Assembly (NCBI RefSeq): GCF_004362805.1
Contig: NZ_SNYF01000011.1
Coordinates: forward strand, 1-64,000
DNA: 64,000 bases
Direction: 5' to 3'
DNA from: Algoriphagus boseongensis
GTDB lineage: Bacteria > Bacteroidota > Bacteroidia > Cytophagales > Cyclobacteriaceae
Shown here: one piece after another, positions 27,281-35,328 of the stretch
How the letters are laid out: each line of letters opens with the position of its first letter
Numbering within the stretch: the stretch's first letter is position 1
Made by a program: the position numbers and the translations under genes
The notes under the pieces: model-generated
What the model saw: only the letters and a program-made list of their open reading frames with translations
Told to the model about the DNA's origin: nothing
Database searches by the model: none

Positions 27281-27322
27281 TGATTGAGATATTCAGTACT
27301 TTTTGATAAAGAAAATCAATCA
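27281..27322. promoter_or_regulatory. Inverted repeat in the divergent RR/ThiF promoter region
   Basis: TGATTGA (27281-27287) and TCAATCA (27316-27322) form a perfect 7-bp inverted repeat 28 bp apart, in the 190-bp space between divergent genes. A nested TTGAT-N7-ATCAA also occurs. A TAAATTTG -7 candidate for the receiver gene lies at 27332-27339 and a TATATTTA for the cassette at 27374-27381. Possible operator, based on symmetry only. Confidence 0.3.
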
Positions 27323-27399
27323 ACTTAGAAGCAAATTTATCTACTAAAAAATTTTTATTAATTCTGAAAAATCTATATTTACTTCGCTTATCACCCTAA

Positions 27400-29682
27400 G
27401 TGCACATGCTTGAATCTTCAGAAATTGATCTAAAAGGTCGGTTCTATCCTGAGATATACAACCCTAGTATTAAAGAGAGTTGGGAAACAATTCTTGATTT
27501 AAAGATGCATCCCTTTCTTACGGTGGTTGATGAAATTGATAGTCAAGTAGCGGATTTGATTAAAGCAGATAATCCTGAAAGGTCTTTTTCAAAAATTGAA
27601 CTAGATCTTGAAGTCAGAAAATATTTGCCATTATCTGAGAAAGATTTTATTGGAAATTGGATTTTTTACCCTTGGAAAAACACCCTTGTACATGTGCTTC
27701 CTAAAGAAGATTTTATAAGAATTAGAACACTCAGAAATAACTTCAAAATTACTCCAGAAGAACAACAAGAATTAGGGAAAAAGAAAGTTGGAATAGTTGG
27801 ACTTTCAGTTGGCCAAAGTGTCGCTCTTGCAATTTCTCTGGAAAGAGGTTGTGGAGAATTGAGACTGGCTGATTTTGATACCCTAGAGCTAAGCAACTTA
27901 AACAGATTAAAGGCAGGCGTAACAAGTCTAGGTCTTGAAAAAGTAGTAATTGCCGCTAGGGAAATAAGTGAAATAGATCCCTATCTGAACATTAAAGTGT
28001 ACAGGGAAGGAATTAATCAATCAAATATTCATGATTTTTTAACCAGCGGAGGGCACCTTGATCTTTTAATTGATGAGTGCGATAGTTTAGATATTAAACT
28101 TTTATTGAGGGAGGAGGCTAAGAAAGAGAAAATCCCTGTTCTTATGGAAACTTCCGATAGAGGGATGTTAGATATTGAAAGATTTGATTTAGAACCAAAT
28201 AGGCCTAGTTTTCATGGCTTATTAGATGGAGTTAAACCAGAAGATCTTAAAAATCTTTCGAATAAGGAGAAAGTATCGATTGTTTTAAAAATTACTGGCC
28301 TTGAAACCCTGTCCTTGAGGATGAAGACTTCACTTCTTGAAATAGGGCAAACAATTACTTCCTGGCCACAGTTGGCCTCAGGAGTATTTTTAGGAGGTGC
28401 CTCTGTAGCACATGTCTCTAGAAAGTTATTATTGGGAAGCAATGTGGATTCAGGAAGGTATTACATTGATTTTGACGATATCCTCAAAATCGATTCTCCG
28501 TTGGAAGAAATAATAAAACCCAATTATCAGGCGATTTCCGATTTTCAAGAGGAAATCATTTCTCAAATTCCTTCAAATATTCTCCAATCAGCCTATTTTT
28601 TATCTAAAGAGGAATTGAAAGAAATTGTGGAAAAGGCAAATTTGGCTCCTTCTGGAGGAAATGTGCAGCCATGGATTTGGGTGTTTGATAAAAAAGGGGT
28701 TTTGCACCTTATTCATGACTCGAAGCGAAGCCATTCGATGTTAGATTATAAAGGCACCGGATCTCTAATTGCTTTTGGGGCAGCTCTTGAAAATTTACGA
28801 TTGGCTTCAGCTAAAATTGGAATTGAAACAGAATTCATTTCTCATATTAACAACTTTGGTGATGAGCTAATTGCTTCGATTAGATTTATTTCCAAGTTTA
28901 AAAAACCTGTTGATGTTCCTTATTTGGATCTAGCTGAAGGCATTTCCCTTCGATGTACCAATAGGAAAAATGGAGAAAGAATATTTTTAACTCCCGAAGA
29001 AATTGCTGTGTTGGAGAATTTGGCAATCGTGGGTGGTTTAAACCTAAAATTTTCTGAAGATGAATCTGATTTGGAGAATCTTGCAAAAGTGGTGGGTGGA
29101 ATGGACCGAATGAGGCTATTTCACGATCAAGGGATTGCTGATTTTATTAAAGAAGTTAGATGGTCAGAAAAGGAAGCCATTGAATCAAGAGATGGAATTG
29201 ATATTGCTACATTGGAGCTTTCTGGTACTGAAAAAGCTGCGATGGGATTATTAAAAGATCCTAGGACAGTAAAATTTTTCAGGAAGTTTTTAATGGGTTA
29301 TGGCCTTACAAAAATTTCAAAAGACACCTTGTTGACCGCCTCAGGAGTTGCCTTGCTCCAGGGTGGAGAATTTGACCCAAAATCGTATTTAAATGCAGGG
29401 AAAGTCTTACAAAGAATATGGATTAAGGCGAATTGTATGGGAATTAGCTTTCAGCCCGTAACAGCAATGTTATTTATTTTTAATCTTGTAGAAAGGGAAA
29501 GCAAAAGCGGATTTTCATCAAAAGAGGAACAAGAAATAAAAAAATTGAAGAATGATTTTAATTCAATCTTTAAGAACAAGGAAAATGAGCAAAATTTGTT
29601 TCTCTTTAGGCTAAATAAGATGGGAGAACCCAGCGTAAGAGCTTTAAGAAGACCCGTGGAGGAAACATTAATAGTTCTATAA
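27400..29682 (+). CDS. ThiF (E1-like)-nitroreductase fusion, Rv1355c family
   Basis: A 760-aa two-domain enzyme. Residues about 105-360 form a ThiF/E1-like adenylation domain: KKVGIVGLSVGQSVAL nucleotide loop, LADFDTLELSNLNRL with the conserved D and NLNR residues, and DECDSLDIK. No CxxC zinc pair and no clear catalytic Cys of ubiquitin-type E1s were seen. Residues about 395-730 are an FMN nitroreductase-fold domain (NLAPSGGNVQPWIWVF, LRCTNRKNGE, LQGGEFDPKSYLNAGKVLQRIWI). This arrangement is known from mycobacterial Rv1355c (MoeY); its reaction is unknown. GC is low (18 of 60 bases in a counted window). It is followed after 1 bp by the acyltransferase-like gene. Confidence 0.85.
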   Translation: MHMLESSEIDLKGRFYPEIYNPSIKESWETILDLKMHPFLTVVDEIDSQVADLIKADNPERSFSKIELDLEVRKYLPLSEKDFIGNWIFYPWKNTLVHVLPKEDFIRIRTLRNNFKITPEEQQELGKKKVGIVGLSVGQSVALAISLERGCGELRLADFDTLELSNLNRLKAGVTSLGLEKVVIAAREISEIDPYLNIKVYREGINQSNIHDFLTSGGHLDLLIDECDSLDIKLLLREEAKKEKIPVLMETSDRGMLDIERFDLEPNRPSFHGLLDGVKPEDLKNLSNKEKVSIVLKITGLETLSLRMKTSLLEIGQTITSWPQLASGVFLGGASVAHVSRKLLLGSNVDSGRYYIDFDDILKIDSPLEEIIKPNYQAISDFQEEIISQIPSNILQSAYFLSKEELKEIVEKANLAPSGGNVQPWIWVFDKKGVLHLIHDSKRSHSMLDYKGTGSLIAFGAALENLRLASAKIGIETEFISHINNFGDELIASIRFISKFKKPVDVPYLDLAEGISLRCTNRKNGERIFLTPEEIAVLENLAIVGGLNLKFSEDESDLENLAKVVGGMDRMRLFHDQGIADFIKEVRWSEKEAIESRDGIDIATLELSGTEKAAMGLLKDPRTVKFFRKFLMGYGLTKISKDTLLTASGVALLQGGEFDPKSYLNAGKVLQRIWIKANCMGISFQPVTAMLFIFNLVERESKSGFSSKEEQEIKKLKNDFNSIFKNKENEQNLFLFRLNKMGEPSVRALRRPVEETLIVL

Positions 29683-29683
29683 T

Positions 29684-30394
29684 ATGTTTAAGTTCAAGGC
29701 ATTTCGAGCTATTGATGATCCGGTGAGATGTCAAAATTTTATCAAAGGGCATGCAGATGTCTTGAGACAATATGGAGTTACAAAGGTTACCTCATCTAAT
29801 AATGACTGGATGTATAATCCATTCGTGTATGTTATTACAGTTGAAGTTGAGGAGACAGGAGAAATTGTAAGTGGGCTTAGGATTCACATTGCTCATCCTG
29901 ATTATCCTTTGCCTATGGAAATGGCAGTTTCACAAGTTGACCACAAGATTTTTGATCTGGTTAAAAAATATTCAGTTGAAGGGACTGGAGAAGTATCTGG
30001 GTTATGGAATTCAAAATCTATTTCAGGGTACGGAATTGGAGCAGTATTATTGATCCGGGCAGGAATTGCAATATCTGAACAACTTAAATTAGGATCCTTA
30101 TTAGCCTTGGTTGCTGAGTATACATTAAAACCATCCCTTCAAAAAGGATTCGAAATTGAAGAGGGAATTGGGAACTCTGGAACCTTTTTTTATCCAAAAT
30201 TAGATTTGGTTGCAACTTCAATAGTAATGAAGGACCCGTACAATCTTCCCAAGGCGGATCCTGAAGAAAGAGAAATTATTCTTGGAATTCGTAATAATTT
30301 AAAATGTGAAAAAACCGAGGTCGGTCCAAAAGGTGATTTTTTGGTAAACTACGACCTTATTTTAGAGAACCCTGATTGGAGAAAAGATGTGTAA
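29684..30394 (+). CDS. GNAT / N-acyl-amino-acid-synthase-like protein
   Basis: A 236-aa protein with a GNAT-like pattern: an N-terminal strand-helix part, VVEETGEIVSGLRIHIA-type central strands, then the GLWNSKSISGYGIGAVLLIRAGI motif-A region with SGYGIG as a possible acyl-CoA/ACP pyrophosphate loop and an ALVAEYTLKPSLQKGF C-terminal half. This resembles FeeM-type or autoinducer-synthase-like acyltransferases. The fold call is by eye and moderately sure. It starts 1 bp after the ThiF-nitroreductase stop and overlaps the kinase gene by 8 bp, so it works with both. Confidence 0.65.
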   Translation: MFKFKAFRAIDDPVRCQNFIKGHADVLRQYGVTKVTSSNNDWMYNPFVYVITVEVEETGEIVSGLRIHIAHPDYPLPMEMAVSQVDHKIFDLVKKYSVEGTGEVSGLWNSKSISGYGIGAVLLIRAGIAISEQLKLGSLLALVAEYTLKPSLQKGFEIEEGIGNSGTFFYPKLDLVATSIVMKDPYNLPKADPEEREIILGIRNNLKCEKTEVGPKGDFLVNYDLILENPDWRKDV

Positions 30395-32498
30395 AAAAAT
30401 TATTCTTTTTGTTTTTCTAATCCTTTTTTCAACCTATTCATTTTCATCAGGAAAGGAAAATGGGATAATTAACTGCTTCGAGTATTTATTGGAGGACTCT
30501 AATAAGTCTGCCGAAGAAATAGCTTTGTCGCTCGACAAATTCGAAAGTAATGGTTGCAATCAATATAATTTTGGAATCAATAAACAAGTAGTATGGATTA
30601 AGCTAAATCCTTCATTGTTTACTCAATTTGATCAGCCTGTCCTGGTTTTGAATTCTTCTTTGGTTGATCATATTGATTTGTTTTCATTTAAGAATGGAGA
30701 AGTAATTAATCAATTATCAAATGGGAGATTATCAGATTTTTCTTCTAATCAACGCGATTCTCATAAAATTGCATTCAGCATAACTAGGCAAGAAAAGCAA
30801 GCAGACTTTATTTTAGTAAAGCTTGAAAATTCAGATAAGAAAATTTTTATTTCTAACATAATGGAGTCTGGGGACTTCGATGATTCTTTAGAATTTGAGT
30901 TTATTTTATTTGGTTTATTGACGGGTGTTTTTGTAGGATTATTTTTCTATAATCTATTTCTTTATTTCTCAGTAAGGGATGATATATATTTTGTGTATGT
31001 AGTTCATACTCTTCTGGTTTGGTTCGCTCAAGCTTCGATTCTCGGTTTTACCCAATTTCTTCTTTGGCCCGATTGGGATTGGATGAATTCAAGATCAATA
31101 GTTATCTTCTCTTCTTTAGTGAGTATTGTAGGAATTTTATTTCTGAAGATGTTTCTTTCTACGAAGAGGTTTGTTCCTATGCTGGATTTTGGATTTAATT
31201 TCATATTTTTTGTATATGGTTTCATTTTGGCCAATGCATTCTTTTTTTCCATAACCTTAAGTTATCAGGTTATTCTAGTTACGCAATCAATAGTAGTTTT
31301 GTATGTATTGTATGTTGCTTATGCAGTTTTAAGAAGTGGTTTTAGGCCGGCTAGATATTATTTATTGGCCTGGTCCCTATTTATGATTGGAATATTTCTT
31401 TTTGTGTTCAGTGAAATGGGCATAATTCCAACAAATGCTCTTACTGCTTATATTATGCCCTTTGGTTCTGCATTAGAAGTGGTATTACTTTCTTTTGCAT
31501 TGGCGGATAAAATAAATATTCTAAAAAAGGAAAAAGAGGAAGAGCAAGCTGAGAGGTTACGTGTTTTGAGAGAAAATGAGAATCTTATTCGTGAACAGAA
31601 TACCATTCTGGAAGAGAAAGTAAAAAGTCGAACTGAAGAATTGGAATTTGCACTGAAAAATCTTCAAAACACCCAAAGCCAGTTGGTGAATCAGGAAAAG
31701 ATGGCTTCTCTTGGTCAGTTGACTGCAGGTATCGCGCATGAGATTAATAACCCTATCAATTTTGTGAGTTCGAATATCACCCCATTGAAAAGGGATATTA
31801 AGGATATTTTGGAAATTATTGATTTCTATCGTGATTCTGGACAAAAAGAATTTACTCCAGAAACTAAGAAAGAAGCCAAGAAATTGGAGGAGGATTTGGA
31901 ATTGGATTATGTTCTTGATGAGGTGGACCAACTGCTAAAAGGCATGGAAGACGGAGCTAAAAGGACCGTTGAAATCGTAAAAGGGCTAAGACTATTTTCC
32001 CGAGTGGATGAGCAGGACGTCAAAAAGGTGGATATTCATGACGGGATTAACAGTACGCTTATCTTGTTGAACTCTTCTATTCCAGGCAAAATCAGAATCT
32101 TGAGGGAATTTGGAGAATTGCCTATGGTGGAATGCTTGGCTGGGAAAATCAATCAGGTATTCATGAATATCCTGAATAATGCAGTCCATGCACTGGCTGA
32201 TCATTTGGATAGCATTCCAGATCCAAAGATTTTAATTACTACAAAATCTTTCTCAGATCATGTTCAAATTGAAATTGAAGATAATGGTCCGGGGATGCCA
32301 GACCATGTAAAAAATAAAATTTTCGAACCTTTTTTCACTACTAAACCAGTTGGAAAAGGTACTGGTTTGGGGCTTTCCATAGTTTATTCTATTATTGAAA
32401 ATCACAAAGGAACCCTGGCTGTAGAAACTGAGGAAGGAAAGGGAACAACTTTTATCATAACACTCCCAATTTATCAAAACGCCCCAAAGTATGATTGA
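30387..32498 (+). CDS. 7TMR-DISM sensor histidine kinase
   Basis: A 703-aa membrane kinase. Signal peptide (about 1-22), an extracellular 7TMR-DISM beta domain (about 30-160), seven membrane helices (about 170-380), a coiled coil (EEEQAERLRVLREN, about 380-440), then HisKA with His451 (GIAHEINNP) and an HATPase with NILNNAVHAL, DNGPGMP, FEPFFTTKPVGKGTGLGLSI. Such receptors bind small ligands outside the cell. The N-terminal half is AT-rich (17 of 60 and 14 of 60 GC in counted windows) and the kinase core is not (28 of 60 and 29 of 60), with the change at about codon 431. It overlaps its neighbours by 8 bp on each side. Confidence 0.93.
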   Translation: MCKKIILFVFLILFSTYSFSSGKENGIINCFEYLLEDSNKSAEEIALSLDKFESNGCNQYNFGINKQVVWIKLNPSLFTQFDQPVLVLNSSLVDHIDLFSFKNGEVINQLSNGRLSDFSSNQRDSHKIAFSITRQEKQADFILVKLENSDKKIFISNIMESGDFDDSLEFEFILFGLLTGVFVGLFFYNLFLYFSVRDDIYFVYVVHTLLVWFAQASILGFTQFLLWPDWDWMNSRSIVIFSSLVSIVGILFLKMFLSTKRFVPMLDFGFNFIFFVYGFILANAFFFSITLSYQVILVTQSIVVLYVLYVAYAVLRSGFRPARYYLLAWSLFMIGIFLFVFSEMGIIPTNALTAYIMPFGSALEVVLLSFALADKINILKKEKEEEQAERLRVLRENENLIREQNTILEEKVKSRTEELEFALKNLQNTQSQLVNQEKMASLGQLTAGIAHEINNPINFVSSNITPLKRDIKDILEIIDFYRDSGQKEFTPETKKEAKKLEEDLELDYVLDEVDQLLKGMEDGAKRTVEIVKGLRLFSRVDEQDVKKVDIHDGINSTLILLNSSIPGKIRILREFGELPMVECLAGKINQVFMNILNNAVHALADHLDSIPDPKILITTKSFSDHVQIEIEDNGPGMPDHVKNKIFEPFFTTKPVGKGTGLGLSIVYSIIENHKGTLAVETEEGKGTTFIITLPIYQNAPKYD

Positions 32499-33582
32499 TA
32501 AAATTCATGTGCTCTATATCGATGATGAGGATAATAATCTCAAGTCATTTAAAGCATCTTTAAGGAAAGACTTTAAAATTTTTACGGCGATTGATGCCGA
32601 AGAAGGACTCAGAATCGCTTCTGAAGAAGAAATTCATGTGGTTATAGCTGACCAAAGAATGCCTGGAATGACAGGGACTGAGTTTTTTGAAAAAATGGTC
32701 AAGATCAATCCTGATCCTGTAAGGATTCTCCTTACCGGATATTCGGATATCGCCAGCGTAATTGATGCAATTAATAAAGGGGAGGTTTACCGATTTATCG
32801 ATAAGCCATGGAATATTGAGCAAATCAAGAATTCAATCAAGAATGCTGCAGATATCTTTTTCATGAGAAGAGAGTTAAGGGAGAAAAACCAAAAGCTCAA
32901 AAAGTTGCATTCTGAAATGAATCAGTTTGTCTATAGCCTTTCTCATGAATTGAGAGGCCCTTTGATGAGTATTTCGGGTGTTTCAAAATTGGCTAAAATG
33001 GAAGTCAATGATCCCAATGTGTTAGAATACTTTGAGATGATTGATACCGCGACTGGCAAGCTGGATGATTTTATTTATAAGATGCTAGACTTTTATCGGT
33101 CAACTAAAATCGAAAACAAGGTTACAGAGATTCATTTCAAGGATGTGCTTGATCAACAGATGATTGCGTACCGTGAAAAGTTCGACTTATCCCATTTTCA
33201 TGTAGAGCTTCAAGTAAATCAGAATTACCCTTTCTTTTCCGATGATTCGAAAATCAGAGTGATTCTCAATAATCTTTTCAGCAACGCGGTACAGTTCCAA
33301 AAAAATCAGCACGATGAGAAAAGAATCGGATTGACCGTGGATGTGACTGAGCTTGAAGCTACTATTGTTTTGGAAGACAATGGAATCGGAATTGAAGATC
33401 GATACAAGGAAGAGGTTTTTAATCTGTTTTCCCGAGCTACCCAAAAGAATGTAGGTACAGGTTTAGGCCTTTATATGGTCAAGGAAGCAGTAGAACAAAT
33501 GGGAGGACAAATCTTCCTGGAATCTGAAATCCATCAAGGAACTTCGATTACAGTAGTTTTGCCCAGCATGAAAATCGACTGA
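32491..33582 (+). CDS. Receiver-histidine kinase (REC-HisKA-HATPase)
   Basis: A 363-aa cytoplasmic protein: N-terminal receiver (Asp54 in VIADQRMPG, KPW motif), a short coiled coil, HisKA with His152 (LSHELRGP) and an HATPase with NNLFSNAVQF, EDNGIGIED and GTGLGLYMV. It has no membrane segment. It overlaps the 7TMR-DISM kinase gene by 8 bp (ATGATTGA) and is likely its first phospho-acceptor, passing the signal on. The receiver is the near paralogue of the one at 26732-27205. Confidence 0.92.
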   Translation: MIDKIHVLYIDDEDNNLKSFKASLRKDFKIFTAIDAEEGLRIASEEEIHVVIADQRMPGMTGTEFFEKMVKINPDPVRILLTGYSDIASVIDAINKGEVYRFIDKPWNIEQIKNSIKNAADIFFMRRELREKNQKLKKLHSEMNQFVYSLSHELRGPLMSISGVSKLAKMEVNDPNVLEYFEMIDTATGKLDDFIYKMLDFYRSTKIENKVTEIHFKDVLDQQMIAYREKFDLSHFHVELQVNQNYPFFSDDSKIRVILNNLFSNAVQFQKNQHDEKRIGLTVDVTELEATIVLEDNGIGIEDRYKEEVFNLFSRATQKNVGTGLGLYMVKEAVEQMGGQIFLESEIHQGTSITVVLPSMKID

Positions 33583-33610
33583 TTTTTCGGGGACAAGTCA
33601 TCAGGAAGCG

Positions 33611-33618
33611 TATCTTTG
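33611..33618 (+). promoter_or_regulatory. -7 promoter element for ppa
   Basis: TATCTTTG matches TANNTTTG, 40 bp before the ppa start. A weak TTCG stands in the -33 place (33586-33589). This makes ppa separately expressed from the kinase operon that ends 28 bp before it. Confidence 0.45.
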
Positions 33619-33657
33619 CAAAAGAAAATTTGAATTTTTTCCAAAAAAAATACGCTT

Positions 33658-34197
33658 ATGATTAATCCATGGCATGATGTAAACATCGGCAAAGATGCTC
33701 CAGAGTACGTGATGGGAGTCATCGAAATTCCAAAAGGAAGTAAAGGAAAATACGAACTGGACAAAAAGACAGGAATGTTGCTTTTAGACCGGGTTCTTTT
33801 CTCGGCAGTTCACTATCCGGCAAATTACGGCTTTATCCCACAGACCTTTTGCGAGGATCATGACCCGTTGGATATCTTGATCATTTCCCAAATTGATATT
33901 CCTTCCATGACTTTGGTGAAAGCAAAAGTTATTGGGGTAATGCGAATGATCGATGGGGGTGAAGCCGATGATAAAATTATCGCTGTAGCTGCCGGAGATC
34001 AGTCGGTGAATTATATCGATGATATCGACGAACTTCCACCTCATTTGATGAAAGAAGTTCACCGATTTTTTGAAGACTACAAGAAATTGGAAAATAAGGA
34101 AGTAAAAGTAGAAGACTTCCTCGGCAAGGAAGATGCCATGCGGATAATCAACGAAAGTGTCGCGATGTATGATCGGAATTTCCGAACTCCTAGATAA
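33658..34197 (+). CDS. ppa: Inorganic pyrophosphatase (family I)
   Basis: Hydrolyses pyrophosphate to drive biosynthesis. The 179-aa chain has the family I motifs: [23 protein letters not shown], and the signature DHDPLDILI with metal-binding aspartates, plus [10 protein letters not shown]. Normal length for the bacterial enzyme. A strong terminator follows at once. Confidence 0.95.
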   Translation: MINPWHDVNIGKDAPEYVMGVIEIPKGSKGKYELDKKTGMLLLDRVLFSAVHYPANYGFIPQTFCEDHDPLDILIISQIDIPSMTLVKAKVIGVMRMIDGGEADDKIIAVAAGDQSVNYIDDIDELPPHLMKEVHRFFEDYKKLENKEVKVEDFLGKEDAMRIINESVAMYDRNFRTPR

Positions 34198-34200
34198 AGT

Positions 34201-34224
34201 AAAAGCCTGAGCAATCAGGCTTTT
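34201..34224. terminator. Bidirectional terminator after ppa
   Basis: A perfect 10-bp stem AAAAGCCTGA/TCAGGCTTTT with loop GCAA and a T-run. Its right arm includes the stop codon of the convergent gene at 34215. Confidence 0.85.
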
Positions 34225-34673
34225 TTCGTTTTGATCATTTGCTTTTGAGCTTTCTTTTTGAGGTAATTGACCAATTCGGTGTAGGCCTCATGTTCGTGAT
34301 TAGAAACTGAAATGGACTGCTGATCCTGAAATGCAATAGTGACTTGTTTGAATTCACGCTTGTTTGCCAGGATCGTTTCTTCCTCCCAAAGCATGATCTC
34401 CGATAAAGGATAGACTTTAGTCATTCCTCTCAAAGGGAGTTTAACAATAATGTGTTCCTTTCCTGCGGTGATAAATCTCCATCCTGCCATCATTTTCACC
34501 AAAAGCATTAACAAGACCAGTGTGATAATGGAGCAGGCTACCAGATAAAACCAAAGAGGAAATGTTCCTTTGTAAGAAAAATCCCGAAGCAATAGAATCA
34601 GCCCTGCCAATAAGACGAGTAAGATTAGACTTAGGGAAATATAGGTGGATATTTTTGGTTTAATGACTACCAT
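34215..34673 (-). CDS. Hypothetical two-helix membrane protein
   Basis: A 152-aa protein with two membrane helices (about residues 9-30 and 40-63) and a C-terminal soluble part with AGKEHIIVKLPLRG that looks like a PH-like or stress-related domain. ATG at 34673 is used: it starts directly before the first helix and overlaps the upstream AcpH gene by 14 bp, instead of 50 bp for a start at 34709. Function unknown. Confidence 0.7.
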   Translation of the reverse strand: MVVIKPKISTYISLSLILLVLLAGLILLLRDFSYKGTFPLWFYLVACSIITLVLLMLLVKMMAGWRFITAGKEHIIVKLPLRGMTKVYPLSEIMLWEEETILANKREFKQVTIAFQDQQSISVSNHEHEAYTELVNYLKKKAQKQMIKTKKA

Positions 34674-35265
34674 GTTTGAGGTGTAATTCGTGGAGTTTTT
34701 CTCGGGCAAAAGTCTCCAATTCTCTAAAGAAAGCGAAGAAAATCAATTCAAATTCTGCTTCTTTTTCCAAAAGGACTTCTGGAGCCTCATTCATTTTGGA
34801 TTCGAAGGTGGTCCTCCTGGATAATCCATTCAGGGATTTTTGGATGCCTTCCAACTCTCGGTAGTGGAGTAACCAGTTTTGGGATTTCATCCAAAAAAAC
34901 ATCTCAGCAAACCGTTCTGGTAGTATTGGGATGTATTTTTCAATTGTCTCATAAGTCTGATCTACAAACTCTTTCAAAGGTTTATCTGAAAGTTTTTCCC
35001 AATTTTTTGCTAAAAAATAATCAAAGAAAATATCGGTGATCACACTGCTGTAATGACGAAATCTGGGTCTCAAATAGCTCTGTCCAGCACGAACTAAAGG
35101 ATGAGAGTCTGTGAAGGTGTCGATTTCCCTATGAAGTAAAATTCCAATTAAGACCTCTCCCTGATAGTTTTTAATCTCCTTTCCTTTGATAAAATCAGCC
35201 GCAAAATTCCCAACCAGGACTTCTTCCTGACCAAAGGATAAAAAAGCGTGGGCTAGAAAATTCAT
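34660..35265 (-). CDS. acpH: ACP phosphodiesterase (AcpH, DUF479)
   Basis: A 201-aa HD-like hydrolase that removes the 4'-phosphopantetheine arm from acyl carrier protein. The start MNFLAHAFLS, VGNFAADFIKG, GILLHREIDTFTDSHP and RHYSSVITDIFFDYFLA segments with His and Asp metal ligands are typical. It is divergent from the helicase gene and coupled to the small membrane-protein gene. Confidence 0.88.
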   Translation of the reverse strand: MNFLAHAFLSFGQEEVLVGNFAADFIKGKEIKNYQGEVLIGILLHREIDTFTDSHPLVRAGQSYLRPRFRHYSSVITDIFFDYFLAKNWEKLSDKPLKEFVDQTYETIEKYIPILPERFAEMFFWMKSQNWLLHYRELEGIQKSLNGLSRRTTFESKMNEAPEVLLEKEAEFELIFFAFFRELETFAREKLHELHLKHGSH

Positions 35266-35328
35266 GGAATGATTAGAAAAGGAAAACCCTTGGACTTTTA
35301 CTTAGTTTGTAGGCTAAAATAACCATTG

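Noticed and set aside
27303..27319. TTGAT-N7-ATCAA as an FNR site upstream of the cassette
   Set aside because: Half-sites are perfect but the 7-bp spacer does not fit the 4-bp FNR spacing; it is only mentioned as part of a wider inverted repeat.
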